Source: Lachnospiraceae bacterium (GTDB taxonomy: Bacteria; Bacillota; Clostridia; Lachnospirales; Lachnospiraceae). Taken from it: 11,424 nucleotides of DNA. Of the stretch, positions 1 through 6,941 are shown one piece after another (within the stretch, counting starts at the first letter, position 1; each line of letters opens with the position of its first letter). The notes under the pieces were generated by a model. It had not been told where the DNA came from. It saw only the letters and a program-made list of their open reading frames with translations, and searched no databases. A program made the translations under genes and the position numbers. The stretch is taken from positions 1 to 11,424 of the forward strand of contig CAAEEI010000119.1 of NCBI GenBank assembly GCA_900754855.1. The letters run 5' to 3'.

Positions 1-863
1 CGGTATTCCTCTGTGGTGTATTTTCGATTCATTCTCTGCAATGTGGTGTCACAGCCGCTTTGTAAAGACAGATGAAAATGTGGACAGACTTTATCGCAGG
101 CTTTTAATCCGGCCGCAAAATCTTCGGTCACCACCCTTGGTTCCAGCGATCCCAGCCTGATTCGATGGATTCCCTCGATCTTCTGTACTTTTTTCACTAT
201 ATCCAGAAGATCGGTTCCGACATTCTCTCCCTCGGAAAAATCTTTTCCATAGGAGCTTAAATGGATGCCCGTCAGAACCACTTCCCGGTATCCGGCTTTG
301 GCCAGCGCCGTAATTTCCTCCACCACTTCTTCCGGCGCCTTACTGCGGATTCTCCCCCTCGTATAAGGAATAATGCAATAAGAACAGAATTGATTGCACC
401 CGTCCTGAATCTTGACATAAGCTCTTGTATGTTCTCCCGTCTGATGAATCGTCAGATCTTCGTATTCTCTGGTACAGGAAATATCCAGAACCTGGGAAAC
501 TCTTGTCTTTTCCCGAAAGAACGTTTCCAGAATCTTCACAATATCTTTCTTTTTATTATTCCCGATCAGAATATCGGCATACTCTTTTTCCAGTAATTCT
601 TTTTCCGCCGCCTGCACATAACATCCGGCCGCCACGATAACCGCCTGCGGATTTTTCTTTTTGGCCCGGTGGATCATCTGCCGGCTCTTCCGGTCAGCCA
701 TATTGGTCACCGAACAGGTGTTGATAATATAAACATCCGCTTTTTCTTTAAAATCAACAATCTCATATCCGGCTTCCATTAATAATTCCATCATGGCATC
801 GGTCTCGTACTGATTTACCTTACAGCCCAGAGTAAGAAAAGCCGCTTTTACAGGATAATGCAA
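1..863 (-). CDS. mtaB: MtaB, tRNA t6A37 methylthiotransferase (partial, C-terminus outside window)
   Basis: Radical-SAM enzyme that converts t6A to ms2t6A at position 37 of tRNAs reading ANN codons. About 288 residues of a family usually around 430-450 long are present, and the frame stays open to the left edge. Visible features are the N-terminal UPF0004 domain with LGCKVNQYET (Cys14), NTCSVTN (Cys50) and AAGC (Cys81), which should bind the auxiliary 4Fe-4S cluster. The radical-SAM motif CNQFCSYC follows (Cys156, Cys160, Cys163), then IIPYTRGRIRS, and later LGSLEP and HLSLQSG as expected for methylthiotransferases. KVNQYE and the overall match favour MtaB (YqeV type) over MiaB. I chose the TTG at 863 because a perfect AGGAGG lies 7 nt upstream and the product then starts eight residues before FLTLGCK, as in typical family members. 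An in-frame GTG at 899 with its own GGAGG 7 nt upstream would add 12 residues and cannot be excluded. The HPr-like gene is divergent. Confidence 0.93.
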   Translation of the reverse strand, partial: MHYPVKAAFLTLGCKVNQYETDAMMELLMEAGYEIVDFKEKADVYIINTCSVTNMADRKSRQMIHRAKKKNPQAVIVAAGCYVQAAEKELLEKEYADILIGNNKKKDIVKILETFFREKTRVSQVLDISCTREYEDLTIHQTGEHTRAYVKIQDGCNQFCSYCIIPYTRGRIRSKAPEEVVEEITALAKAGYREVVLTGIHLSSYGKDFSEGENVGTDLLDIVKKVQKIEGIHRIRLGSLEPRVVTEDFAAGLKACDKVCPHFHLSLQSGCDTTLQRMNRKYTTEEY

Positions 864-914
864 TAGATCGCCTCCTATTCGTTTGTTCTGTGTTTTCACG
901 AATCATCCTCCGAC

Positions 915-925
915 GGGCGACGCCC
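915..925. repeat. Short GC-rich palindrome GGGCG-A-CGCCC between divergent genes
   Basis: Two 5-bp arms (915-919 and 921-925) flank one base, in the space between mtaB and the plus-strand HPr-like gene. It stands out by GC content from its surroundings. It could be an operator or chance; it lies upstream of both candidate mtaB starts and upstream of the -35 box of the HPr-like gene. No clear mtaB promoter was found in this interval. Confidence 0.3.
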
Positions 926-954
926 TGCCTCCTGTTTGAAAGCCTGTATTCCTA

Positions 955-983
955 TTGACTTTTTTCCGGGAAAACGGTACTAT
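955..983 (+). promoter_or_regulatory. Sigma-A-type promoter of the HPr-like gene
   Basis: TTGACT at 955-960 and TACTAT at 978-983 are separated by exactly 17 bp. The expected transcription start near 990 gives a leader of about 36 nt that contains AGGAGG at 1011-1016, 9 nt before the ATG at 1026. The placement explains the downstream gene well; the -10 matches consensus at four of six positions. Confidence 0.65.
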
Positions 984-1025
984 TATTACAGTATCATTTT
1001 AAAAAAAATAAGGAGGATCCTTCCC

Positions 1026-1262
1026 ATGAAAACAGTGAAAATTTCTTTAAATTCTATTGATAAAGTGAAGACATTCGTCAATGTCATCAACCGTTTCAGC
1101 GCAGAGTTTGACCTGGTTTCCGGCCGTTATGTTATTGATGCCAAATCGATCATGGGTATTTTCAGTCTGGACATTTCCAAACCGATTGACTTAAATATTC
1201 ATAATGCGGATAATCTTGAAGAGATTATGGAACAGCTCAAACCATATATCATTGAAGAATAA
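1026..1262 (+). CDS. HPr-family protein lacking the active-site histidine (Crh/HPr-like)
   Basis: A 78-residue protein of HPr size and fold pattern. The segment DAKSIMGIFSL (residues 38-48) matches the regulatory-serine region of HPr (KSIMGVMSL), so Ser41 corresponds to Ser46, the HPr kinase target. In canonical HPr a GIHARPA motif carries His15, which receives phosphate from enzyme I. Counting back without gaps from the serine places Ser10 at that position, with Asp12 and Lys13 replacing the usual Arg17 and Pro18. The protein therefore should not carry phosphate in the PTS. By analogy with B. subtilis Crh, which also lacks His15 but keeps Ser46, a regulatory role (for example with CcpA) is possible, though Crh keeps more of the motif. 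The start at 1026 is fixed by AGGAGG 9 nt upstream; a longer frame from 936 runs through the promoter and was discarded. It is a single-gene unit with its own promoter and terminator. Confidence 0.85.
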   Translation: MKTVKISLNSIDKVKTFVNVINRFSAEFDLVSGRYVIDAKSIMGIFSLDISKPIDLNIHNADNLEEIMEQLKPYIIEE

Positions 1263-1275
1263 TACGATAATACAT

Positions 1276-1304
1276 ACCCGGAGCTATGGGCTCCGGGTTT
1301 TTTT
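1276..1304 (+). terminator. Intrinsic terminator of the HPr-like gene
   Basis: A perfect 9-bp stem ACCCGGAGC / GCTCCGGGT (1276-1284 and 1290-1298) with a 5-nt loop is followed by seven T residues on the plus strand. It lies 13 nt after the HPr-like stop and 7 nt beyond the convergent thiI stop. It may also stop thiI transcripts, but the minus-strand side has only an A/T-mixed tail, so that activity would be weaker. Confidence 0.88.
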
Positions 1305-1311
1305 GTCTTTT

Positions 1312-2505
1312 TTATTCGTGGGCGTGAATTTTAATCACTTCTTCTGTCTCTATAGCGGTCTGCATCAATGCGTCAATACAGTCTTCCAGATTTTTCTCTG
1401 ACTTTTTGATCACGTCCAGTCTCGGTTTAGTTACGGGATGCTTGGCTACAAAAATCGTACAACAATCTTCATAAGGCAGAATGGATGTCTCATAAGTGCC
1501 AATTTTTTCTGAAACAGAAACAATGTCCTGTTTATCCATACCGATACACGGACGAAATACCGGCATCTCACAGACTTCGTTGGTCACATAGAGACTTTGC
1601 ATGGTCTGGCTGGCCACCTGTCCGATACTTTCTCCGGTTACCAGCGCCAGGCATCCGCTCTGTCTGGCGAAATGCTCCGCAATTTTCATCATGTAACGTC
1701 GCATAATGATCGTCAATTCATCATGCGGACATTTTTCATAGATGGCCATCTGAATATCCGTAAAGTTTACCACATGCAAGGTAATCGGTCCGGTATACCG
1801 GGCTACCAGTTTTGCCAGATCCACCACTTTTTGTTTTGCTCTTTCACTGGTATACGGCGGCGCATGGAAATAAGTTGCTTCCAGACGGACGCCTCTTTTG
1901 GAAATCATATAGCCGGCTACCGGGCTGTCGATTCCGCCGGATAAAAGAAGCATCGCTCTTCCGCCTGTTCCCACCGGCATACCGCCAGGTCCCGGAATCT
2001 CGTCAGAATAAATATAAACCTTGTCCCGGATTTCCACCGTAATATAAACATCCGGCTGGCGCACGTTGACGCTCATGCCTTCTGCGGAAAAACGGTCAAG
2101 CAGTTTTTCTCCCAGCAAAGCCGCCACTTCCATGGACTTCATCGGATAACGTTTATCCGCTCTTCTCACATTGACTTTAAAGGTAAACCTGCGGTCATCA
2201 TAGCGTTCTTCCACATAATCGCAGACCACCTTCTGAATATGGTCAAATGCATTCTCTTCCTCAACAATGATCGGACAGATGCCGGAAATACCAAAAACAC
2301 GGCTCAGCGCATCCACCGCCTCATCATAATCATATTCTTCCAGCGCATCCACAAATATTCTTCCGGATTCTTTTCGAATACTGAATTCTCCCACCGGTTT
2401 TAAGGCATATTTCATCTGCTGAATCAATGCGTCTTCAAACAGGTATCGGTTCTTTCCTTTTACGCCGATCTCGGCATATTTGATCAAAAAAGCTTTAAAT
2501 TCCAT
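1312..2505 (-). CDS. thiI: ThiI, tRNA U8 4-thiouridine synthetase (short form, no rhodanese domain)
   Basis: Adenylates U8 of tRNA and inserts sulfur to make s4U; in some bacteria it also provides sulfur for the thiamine thiazole. The 397 residues match the Firmicute form of about 400; the C-terminal rhodanese domain of E. coli ThiI (482 residues) is absent. In order: an N-terminal ferredoxin-like segment starting FLIKYAEIGVKGKNR, a THUMP domain (about 60-165), and the PP-loop ATPase domain with LLLSGGIDSPVAGYM (SGGIDS at 189-194). Further on are HAPPYTS, VTGESIGQVASQT (289-301) and YEDCCTIF with Cys348/Cys349. Start ATG 2505 has AAGGAG 5 nt upstream. It lies 77 nt downstream of a cysteine desulfurase gene with no obvious promoter between, so the two are probably cotranscribed. 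This pairing is known from B. subtilis NifZ-ThiI, where the dedicated desulfurase replaces IscS and the rhodanese domain. Confidence 0.96.
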   Translation of the reverse strand: MEFKAFLIKYAEIGVKGKNRYLFEDALIQQMKYALKPVGEFSIRKESGRIFVDALEEYDYDEAVDALSRVFGISGICPIIVEEENAFDHIQKVVCDYVEERYDDRRFTFKVNVRRADKRYPMKSMEVAALLGEKLLDRFSAEGMSVNVRQPDVYITVEIRDKVYIYSDEIPGPGGMPVGTGGRAMLLLSGGIDSPVAGYMISKRGVRLEATYFHAPPYTSERAKQKVVDLAKLVARYTGPITLHVVNFTDIQMAIYEKCPHDELTIIMRRYMMKIAEHFARQSGCLALVTGESIGQVASQTMQSLYVTNEVCEMPVFRPCIGMDKQDIVSVSEKIGTYETSILPYEDCCTIFVAKHPVTKPRLDVIKKSEKNLEDCIDALMQTAIETEEVIKIHAHE

Positions 2506-2582
2506 ACTTACTCCTTTTATTGCTTTTGTTTTCTTCCCCGGTTATTCTTTTCCCGCCACCGGCCTCGCTTTCACCGGCATTC

Positions 2583-3731
2583 CTATCTTCTCTGAAAACG
2601 GCGAAGGACAGGCAACAGTTCTTTTAATGCTTCCACACAGGCATCTGCTTCTTCCAGAGTATTATCAATACAGAAGGAAAAACGCAGAGTGGATTCGTAG
2701 TGCGTTTTATCCAGCCCAATTCCTTTTAAGGTTCCGCTGATCTGCGGCTTATTGGAAGAACAGGCGGAACCGGCGGAAACATAGATTCCCTTTTCTTCCA
2801 GCGCATGGAGCAGTACTTCGCTCCGTACCCCCGGAAAAGATATACTGGCAATATGCGGCGCTTCTCCGGAATTATTTTTCACCTCGGTCAGCTCATTCAT
2901 TACTCTTTCAATAAAATGATCTTTTACCTGCCGGATATGTTCTGTTTTTTCTTTATGGTCGGTATAAACGATACGTGCCGCACAGCCAAGACCGGCGATT
3001 CCCGGCACGTTTTCCGTTCCGGACCGCATACCGCTCTGCTGATTACCGCCCCAGATGATCGGCTTAATTTTGGTTCCTTCTTTCACATACAGGAAACCAA
3101 CTCCCTTTGGTCCATGAATCTTATGCCCACTGACAGACAGCAGATCCACTTTCCATTTTTTCGGAAAGCATTTCATTTTCCCATAGGCCTGAATGCAATC
3201 GGTATGGAAGATAATCTCCGGATTATACTTCTTTATCCTCTGTCCAATCTCTGCAACAGGCTCCACCGCGCCGATTTCATTATTCACGCACATGATGGAC
3301 ACCAGAATGGTATCCGGTCTGAGCGCCGCCTGAAGCTGCTCAGGATCGACGATTCCCCACTGATCCACTGGCAGATAGGTAACTTCAAAACCTTCCTCCT
3401 CCAGAAATCCCAGAGGATTATAGACCGAGGCATGCTCGATGCAGGTACTGATGATATGTTTCCCCGACCGTTTATTGGCCATGGCCGCGCCAATCAGCGC
3501 CATATTATTGGCTTCCGTCCCTCCTGATGTAAAATAGATCTCTTTCGGCTCTACTTTCAGACTGCGGGCGAGGATTTCCCTTGCTTCTTTTACATACTGC
3601 TCTGCCTGATAACCTTTCCTGTGCATGGAAGAAGGATTACCATATTCTATATCCATGACTTCAGACATAATTTCCCGGACTTCCGGAAAAGTACGGGTCG
3701 TTGCTCCGTTATCAAAATAAATCTCCGTCAT
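2583..3731 (-). CDS. Cysteine desulfurase (NifS/IscS family), probable ThiI partner
   Basis: PLP enzyme that removes sulfur from L-cysteine as a protein persulfide and releases alanine; located in the cytoplasm. The 382 residues match the family. Seen in order: YFDNGATT at 5-12, GNPSSMH at 31-37, TSGGTEANN at 68-76 (PLP phosphate contact), TCIEH at 96-100, HTDCIQAYGK at 176-185, SVSGHKIHGPKGVGF with the PLP lysine at 204, RSGTEN at 236-241, and SAGSACSS at 319-326 with the persulfide cysteine at 324. Start ATG 3731 has GAGGTG 7 nt upstream. No IscU, IscR or SUF gene is next to it; the neighbour downstream is thiI. A dedicated role in tRNA thiolation (like B. subtilis NifZ) is therefore more likely than general Fe-S assembly, but this is inferred from context. 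Confidence 0.94.
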   Translation of the reverse strand: MTEIYFDNGATTRTFPEVREIMSEVMDIEYGNPSSMHRKGYQAEQYVKEAREILARSLKVEPKEIYFTSGGTEANNMALIGAAMANKRSGKHIISTCIEHASVYNPLGFLEEEGFEVTYLPVDQWGIVDPEQLQAALRPDTILVSIMCVNNEIGAVEPVAEIGQRIKKYNPEIIFHTDCIQAYGKMKCFPKKWKVDLLSVSGHKIHGPKGVGFLYVKEGTKIKPIIWGGNQQSGMRSGTENVPGIAGLGCAARIVYTDHKEKTEHIRQVKDHFIERVMNELTEVKNNSGEAPHIASISFPGVRSEVLLHALEEKGIYVSAGSACSSNKPQISGTLKGIGLDKTHYESTLRFSFCIDNTLEEADACVEALKELLPVLRRFQRR

Positions 3732-3755
3732 TGTTATTCACCTCACAATTATAAC

Positions 3756-3784
3756 AGAATAACACAGAACGGAAAGGATGTAAA
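3756..3784 (-). promoter_or_regulatory. Candidate promoter of the desulfurase-thiI unit
   Basis: On the minus strand TTTACA (3784-3779) and TATTCT (3761-3756) are 17 bp apart. A start near 3749 would leave the GAGGTG ribosome binding site (3744-3739) intact in a leader of about 18 nt. It lies between the strong terminator of the upstream operon and the start codon, where a promoter is needed. A nearby perfect TATAAT at 3753-3748 would start transcription within the ribosome binding site and is less likely to be used. Confidence 0.5.
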
Positions 3785-3826
3785 TGGGCGAGTTCTTTCC
3801 TTTTTTTCCTTTCTGATTGTTTGTAG

Positions 3827-3896
3827 AAAAAAGCAAAAGCAGGGCTGCCCCGGGAGGCAGACGACCAAAATCTTCTGAACCTCCCGGGGCAGCCCT
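3827..3896 (-). terminator. Strong intrinsic terminator of the decarboxylase operon
   Basis: A perfect 17-bp GC-rich stem AGGGCTGCCCCGGGAGG / CCTCCCGGGGCAGCCCT (3841-3857 and 3880-3896) closes a 22-nt loop. On the minus strand it is followed by a T-rich tail (GCTTTTGCTTTTTT, 3840-3827). It begins 15 nt after the oadA stop and separates the five-gene operon from the desulfurase gene. Confidence 0.92.
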
Positions 3897-3911
3897 TAAA
3901 CTCTGCGGTTT

Positions 3912-5324
3912 TTATACTGGATAGGCTCCGTTTTCCGTGTCGGCCTGTTCCGGATCGATTTTATTTTTCTGAGCAGCTCTGTATTTAAAGAAATCTGTAG
4001 CGACCTGTGGGAAGAGGGCGTAACTTAATACGTCTTCATCCTGTTCTTTCCACTGCGCCATTTCCGCCTCCAGTTTATCAAGTTCCGGCTCAAGAAGGTC
4101 GGCCGGACGACAGGTGATCGGCTCTTCATCACCAATGGCCAGTTTCTGTACTTCCGGGTTCACCGGTTTCACCGTCTGTCCATACTCTCCTTTTAAGAGG
4201 CCTTTGGATTCTTTGGTGATCATCTTATACCGTTCTCCGGTGATGACGTTTAACACAGCCTGCGTTCCCACGATCTGGCTGGACGGGGTAACCAGCGGCG
4301 GTTCACCGAAGTCTTTTCGTACTCTTGGCACCTCTGCCAGCACTTCGTAATATTTATCGGAAGCTCCCTGTTCTTTTAACTGAGAAACCAGATTGGATAA
4401 CATACCGCCCGGCACCTGATACCGGAGCGTCTTGATATTTACCCCCATTACCTTCGGATTCAGCAGTCCGGTTTCCAGCGCATGTTCCTGAATCGGACGG
4501 AAATAATCTGCGATTTCTCCCAGCAGTTCCTGATCAAAGCCCGGATCATACGGTGTTCCCCGGAAGGTCTCCGCCATAACTTCCGTCGCCGGCTGACTGG
4601 TTCCCATGGCGAATGGCGACATGGCGGTATCAATGATGTCCGCTCCCGCTTCCACCGCTTTCAGGTAAGTCATCCCGGCCACGCCACTGGTATAATGCGT
4701 ATGGACTTCCACAGGAAGGGTGGTTGCCTCTTTTAAAGCGGTAACCAGTCTGGTGGCTTCATAAGGAACCAGAAGTCCGGCCATGTCTTTGATACAGAGA
4801 GAATCTGCGCCCATATCTTCGATACGTTTTGCCGTATCTTTCCAGTAATCTAAAGTATAAGCGTCCCCAAGGGTATAGGATAATGCCACCTGTGCGTGCC
4901 CGCCTTCTTTATTGGACGCTTTTACGGCCGTCTGCAGATTACGCAGATCGTTAAGACAGTCAAAAATACGAATGATGTCAATGCCGTTGGCAATGGACTT
5001 TTGCACGAAGTATTCCACCACGTCATCCGCATACGGGCGATACCCTAAAATGTTCTGTCCTCGAAAAAGCATCTGCAATTTTGTATTTTTAAATCCGTCT
5101 CTCAGTTTGCGAAGACGATCCCACGGGTCTTCTTTCAGAAAACGCAGGGAGGCGTCAAAGGTTGCCCCTCCCCAGCATTCCACTGCGTGGTATCCCACCT
5201 GATCCATCTTATCAATGATCGGCAGCATTTCTTCCGTGGTCATTCTGGTTGCAATCAGGGACTGATGCGCGTCACGGAGCACCGTTTCCACTATTTTAAT
5301 CGGTTTTTTCTCTATTTCAGCCAT
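3912..5324 (-). CDS. oadA: Oxaloacetate decarboxylase alpha / transcarboxylase 5S-like carboxyltransferase
   Basis: Moves the carboxyl group between a 2-oxoacid (oxaloacetate to pyruvate, or the reverse) and carrier-bound biotin. The 470-residue protein has the HMGL-like TIM barrel (about 10-280) followed by the conserved carboxylase domain. Metal-site motifs are visible: ETVLRDAHQSL with Asp18, SLCIKDMAGLL with Lys179 (the lysine carboxylated in this family), and EVHTHYTSG with His208 and His210. FRGQN (87-91) and FDCLND (121-126) also fit. Oxaloacetate decarboxylase alpha subunits of enterobacteria carry a C-terminal biotinyl domain. None is present here, and the protein ends after an acidic tail; the biotin domain is the separate gene at 6540-6911. 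Start ATG 5324 has AGGAGG 10 nt upstream. It is the last gene of the operon, 65 nt after oadB. Pyruvate carboxylase subunit B is an alternative name, but the OadB/OadG partners favour a pump-linked role. Confidence 0.9.
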   Translation of the reverse strand: MAEIEKKPIKIVETVLRDAHQSLIATRMTTEEMLPIIDKMDQVGYHAVECWGGATFDASLRFLKEDPWDRLRKLRDGFKNTKLQMLFRGQNILGYRPYADDVVEYFVQKSIANGIDIIRIFDCLNDLRNLQTAVKASNKEGGHAQVALSYTLGDAYTLDYWKDTAKRIEDMGADSLCIKDMAGLLVPYEATRLVTALKEATTLPVEVHTHYTSGVAGMTYLKAVEAGADIIDTAMSPFAMGTSQPATEVMAETFRGTPYDPGFDQELLGEIADYFRPIQEHALETGLLNPKVMGVNIKTLRYQVPGGMLSNLVSQLKEQGASDKYYEVLAEVPRVRKDFGEPPLVTPSSQIVGTQAVLNVITGERYKMITKESKGLLKGEYGQTVKPVNPEVQKLAIGDEEPITCRPADLLEPELDKLEAEMAQWKEQDEDVLSYALFPQVATDFFKYRAAQKNKIDPEQADTENGAYPV

Positions 5325-5346
5325 AATCGTTTTTCCTCCTTTTTCT

Positions 5347-5377
5347 TCATCCGGCCTTTCCGGTTACCGCCGGATGA
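5347..5377 (-). promoter_or_regulatory. Intergenic hairpin between oadB and oadA
   Basis: A perfect 9-bp stem TCATCCGGC / GCCGGATGA (5347-5355 and 5369-5377) with a 13-nt loop lies 12 nt after the oadB stop. It is followed on the minus strand by purine-rich sequence with the oadA ribosome binding site, not a T tract, so it is not an intrinsic terminator. It could protect or process the mRNA and adjust oadA output relative to the membrane subunit; this is inferred. Confidence 0.45.
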
Positions 5378-5389
5378 TCTGCTTTCCTG

Positions 5390-6514
5390 CTATACGCCAA
5401 AGATTGCCATAAATGTTCCGGCAGCTACTGCCGTTCCGATTACACCGGCTACGTTTGGTCCCATGGCATGCATCAGCAGGAAGTTCGACGGATCGGCTTC
5501 CGCACCCACTTTCTGTGAAACACGGGCTGCCATCGGCACTGCGGATACGCCGGCAGAACCAATCAGCGGATTGACTTTTCCATGGGTCAGTTTACACATC
5601 AGTTTACCAAATAATACACCGGACGCTGTACCAACGGCAAAAGCGACCAGACCAAGAACAACGATTTTGATGGTCGTTATATTTAAAAAGGCTTCCGCAC
5701 TGGTAGTTGCTCCTACCGATACGCCAAGAACGATAACCACGATATACATCAGAGCATTGGACGCAGTCTCTGTCAATGGTTTCACTACGCCGGATTCTCT
5801 GAAAAGATTACCAAGCATCAGCATACCCACCAGCGGCGCTGTCGTTGGAAGTACCAGACAGACAACCACTGTCACCACGATCGGGAACAGAATCTTTTCT
5901 GTTTTGGAAACCGGCCGAAGCTGTTCCATTTTAATCTTCCGTTCTTTTTCCGTGGTCAGTAATTTCATAATTGGCGGCTGGATGATCGGCACCAGCGCCA
6001 TATAGGAATATGCCGCTACGGCAATCGGGCCAAGAAGCGCTGTCTGCTGTAATTTTCCTGCCAGGAAAATCGATGTCGGACCATCCGCGCCTCCGATGAT
6101 GGAGATAGCTGCCGCTGCCTTTCCATTAAATCCCATGAGAATGGCAAGGAAATATGCCGAATAAATCCCGAACTGTGCCGCCGCACCCAGCAAAAAGCTT
6201 TTTGGATTGGCAATCAGCGGGCCAAAGTCCGTCAGGGCTCCTACGCCCAGGAAGATGAGGGAAGGAAGAATACTCCACTCATCCAGCAAATAAAAATAAT
6301 GTAATAATCCGCCTTCTTCCATAATGGCCGGATATAAATTCACAAGCAGCATACCAAAGGAAATCGGAACCAGCAACAGCGGTTCGTATTCTTTGGCAAT
6401 GGCCAGATACAAGAAGAACAGGGCAACCATGATCATAATAAAGTTGCCTGGTTTTAAAAATGCAAATCCGGTCTGTGCTGCAAGGTTTGTCATTGTCTCT
6501 GCAACATAACTCAT
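5390..6514 (-). CDS. oadB: Sodium-pump decarboxylase beta subunit (OadB/MmdB family)
   Basis: Integral membrane subunit that decarboxylates carboxybiotin and exports Na+. The 374 residues are typical for the family and largely hydrophobic, with about nine membrane segments or re-entrant loops. The signature IGGADGPTSIFLAG holds the essential aspartate (Asp144, equivalent to Asp203 of Klebsiella OadB). The segment from Asn315 to Arg331, NPLIGSAGVSAVPMAAR, has Asn315, Gly319, Ser324 and Arg331 at the spacing of the Klebsiella residues Asn373, Gly377, Ser382 and Arg389 implicated in Na+ and proton handling. All key residues are thus kept, so an active pump is expected. I placed the start at 6514: GGGAGGG lies 6 nt upstream, while an in-frame ATG at 6529 would place this ribosome binding site inside the coding sequence. 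The gene sits 25 nt after the biotin carrier gene. Confidence 0.95.
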   Translation of the reverse strand: MSYVAETMTNLAAQTGFAFLKPGNFIMIMVALFFLYLAIAKEYEPLLLVPISFGMLLVNLYPAIMEEGGLLHYFYLLDEWSILPSLIFLGVGALTDFGPLIANPKSFLLGAAAQFGIYSAYFLAILMGFNGKAAAAISIIGGADGPTSIFLAGKLQQTALLGPIAVAAYSYMALVPIIQPPIMKLLTTEKERKIKMEQLRPVSKTEKILFPIVVTVVVCLVLPTTAPLVGMLMLGNLFRESGVVKPLTETASNALMYIVVIVLGVSVGATTSAEAFLNITTIKIVVLGLVAFAVGTASGVLFGKLMCKLTHGKVNPLIGSAGVSAVPMAARVSQKVGAEADPSNFLLMHAMGPNVAGVIGTAVAAGTFMAIFGV

Positions 6515-6539
6515 CGATGTCCCTCCCATTCAAACCGAA

Positions 6540-6911
6540 TTAATTCATCGTCACCAGTACATCTTCTGCTTCAACCATATCGCCAACGGAAACTTCCACG
6601 CTGGCTACCGTTCCATCCTGCACTGCGCAGATTTCATTTTCCATCTTCATGGCCTCAAGCACAAGAACAACGTCGCCTTTCTTCACCGCAGAACCAACAT
6701 TCACTTTTACCGCCACGATTTTTCCTGGCATCGGCGCATTGATACGGATGCTTCCTGCCGCACCTGGTTTTTTCGCCGGAGCTGCTTTCGCTGCCGGTTT
6801 CGGCATCGGTTTTGCTTCCGGTCTGGCTGCCGGCATTTCCTGTCCTGCTTCTATTTCTTCTACTGATACTTCATATGCAACGCCATTTACAGTAATTCTA
6901 TAATTTTTCAT
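6540..6911 (-). CDS. Biotin carboxyl carrier protein of the decarboxylase (MmdC / 1.3S-like)
   Basis: Carries CO2 as carboxybiotin between the soluble carboxyltransferases and the membrane beta subunit. The 123 residues show a short N-terminal segment (1-25, YRITVNGVAYEVSVEE), a flexible linker rich in Ala, Pro and Lys (about 27-52), and a complete biotinyl domain (54-123). The biotinylation motif EAMKMENEI places the target lysine at 89, followed by the usual hairpin and the VEVSVGDMVEAEDVL end. Start ATG 6911 has AAGGAGG 7 nt upstream. Because neither carboxyltransferase of the operon carries a biotinyl domain, this single protein probably serves both. A free-standing carrier is typical of methylmalonyl-CoA decarboxylase (MmdC) and of the 1.3S subunit of Propionibacterium transcarboxylase. 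Confidence 0.95.
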   Translation of the reverse strand: MKNYRITVNGVAYEVSVEEIEAGQEMPAARPEAKPMPKPAAKAAPAKKPGAAGSIRINAPMPGKIVAVKVNVGSAVKKGDVVLVLEAMKMENEICAVQDGTVASVEVSVGDMVEAEDVLVTMN

Positions 6912-6941
6912 GGTAATTCCTCCTTGCTTTCCTCGCTTAAT

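Noticed and set aside
1276..1304. Terminator considered as the main terminator of thiI
   Set aside because: The T tract follows the stem on the plus strand only; on the minus strand the downstream sequence is mixed A/T, so its main role is for the HPr-like gene.
2805..3527. Plus-strand 240-codon open frame opposite the cysteine desulfurase
   Set aside because: It is fully antisense to a gene with complete NifS-family motifs, has no family resemblance of its own and no supporting promoter.
3748..3753. Perfect TATAAT on the minus strand upstream of the cysteine desulfurase
   Set aside because: Transcription would begin about 7 bases downstream, inside the GAGGTG ribosome binding site, and no good -35 lies 16-18 bp upstream. 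The pair TTTACA/TATTCT at 3784-3756 fits better.
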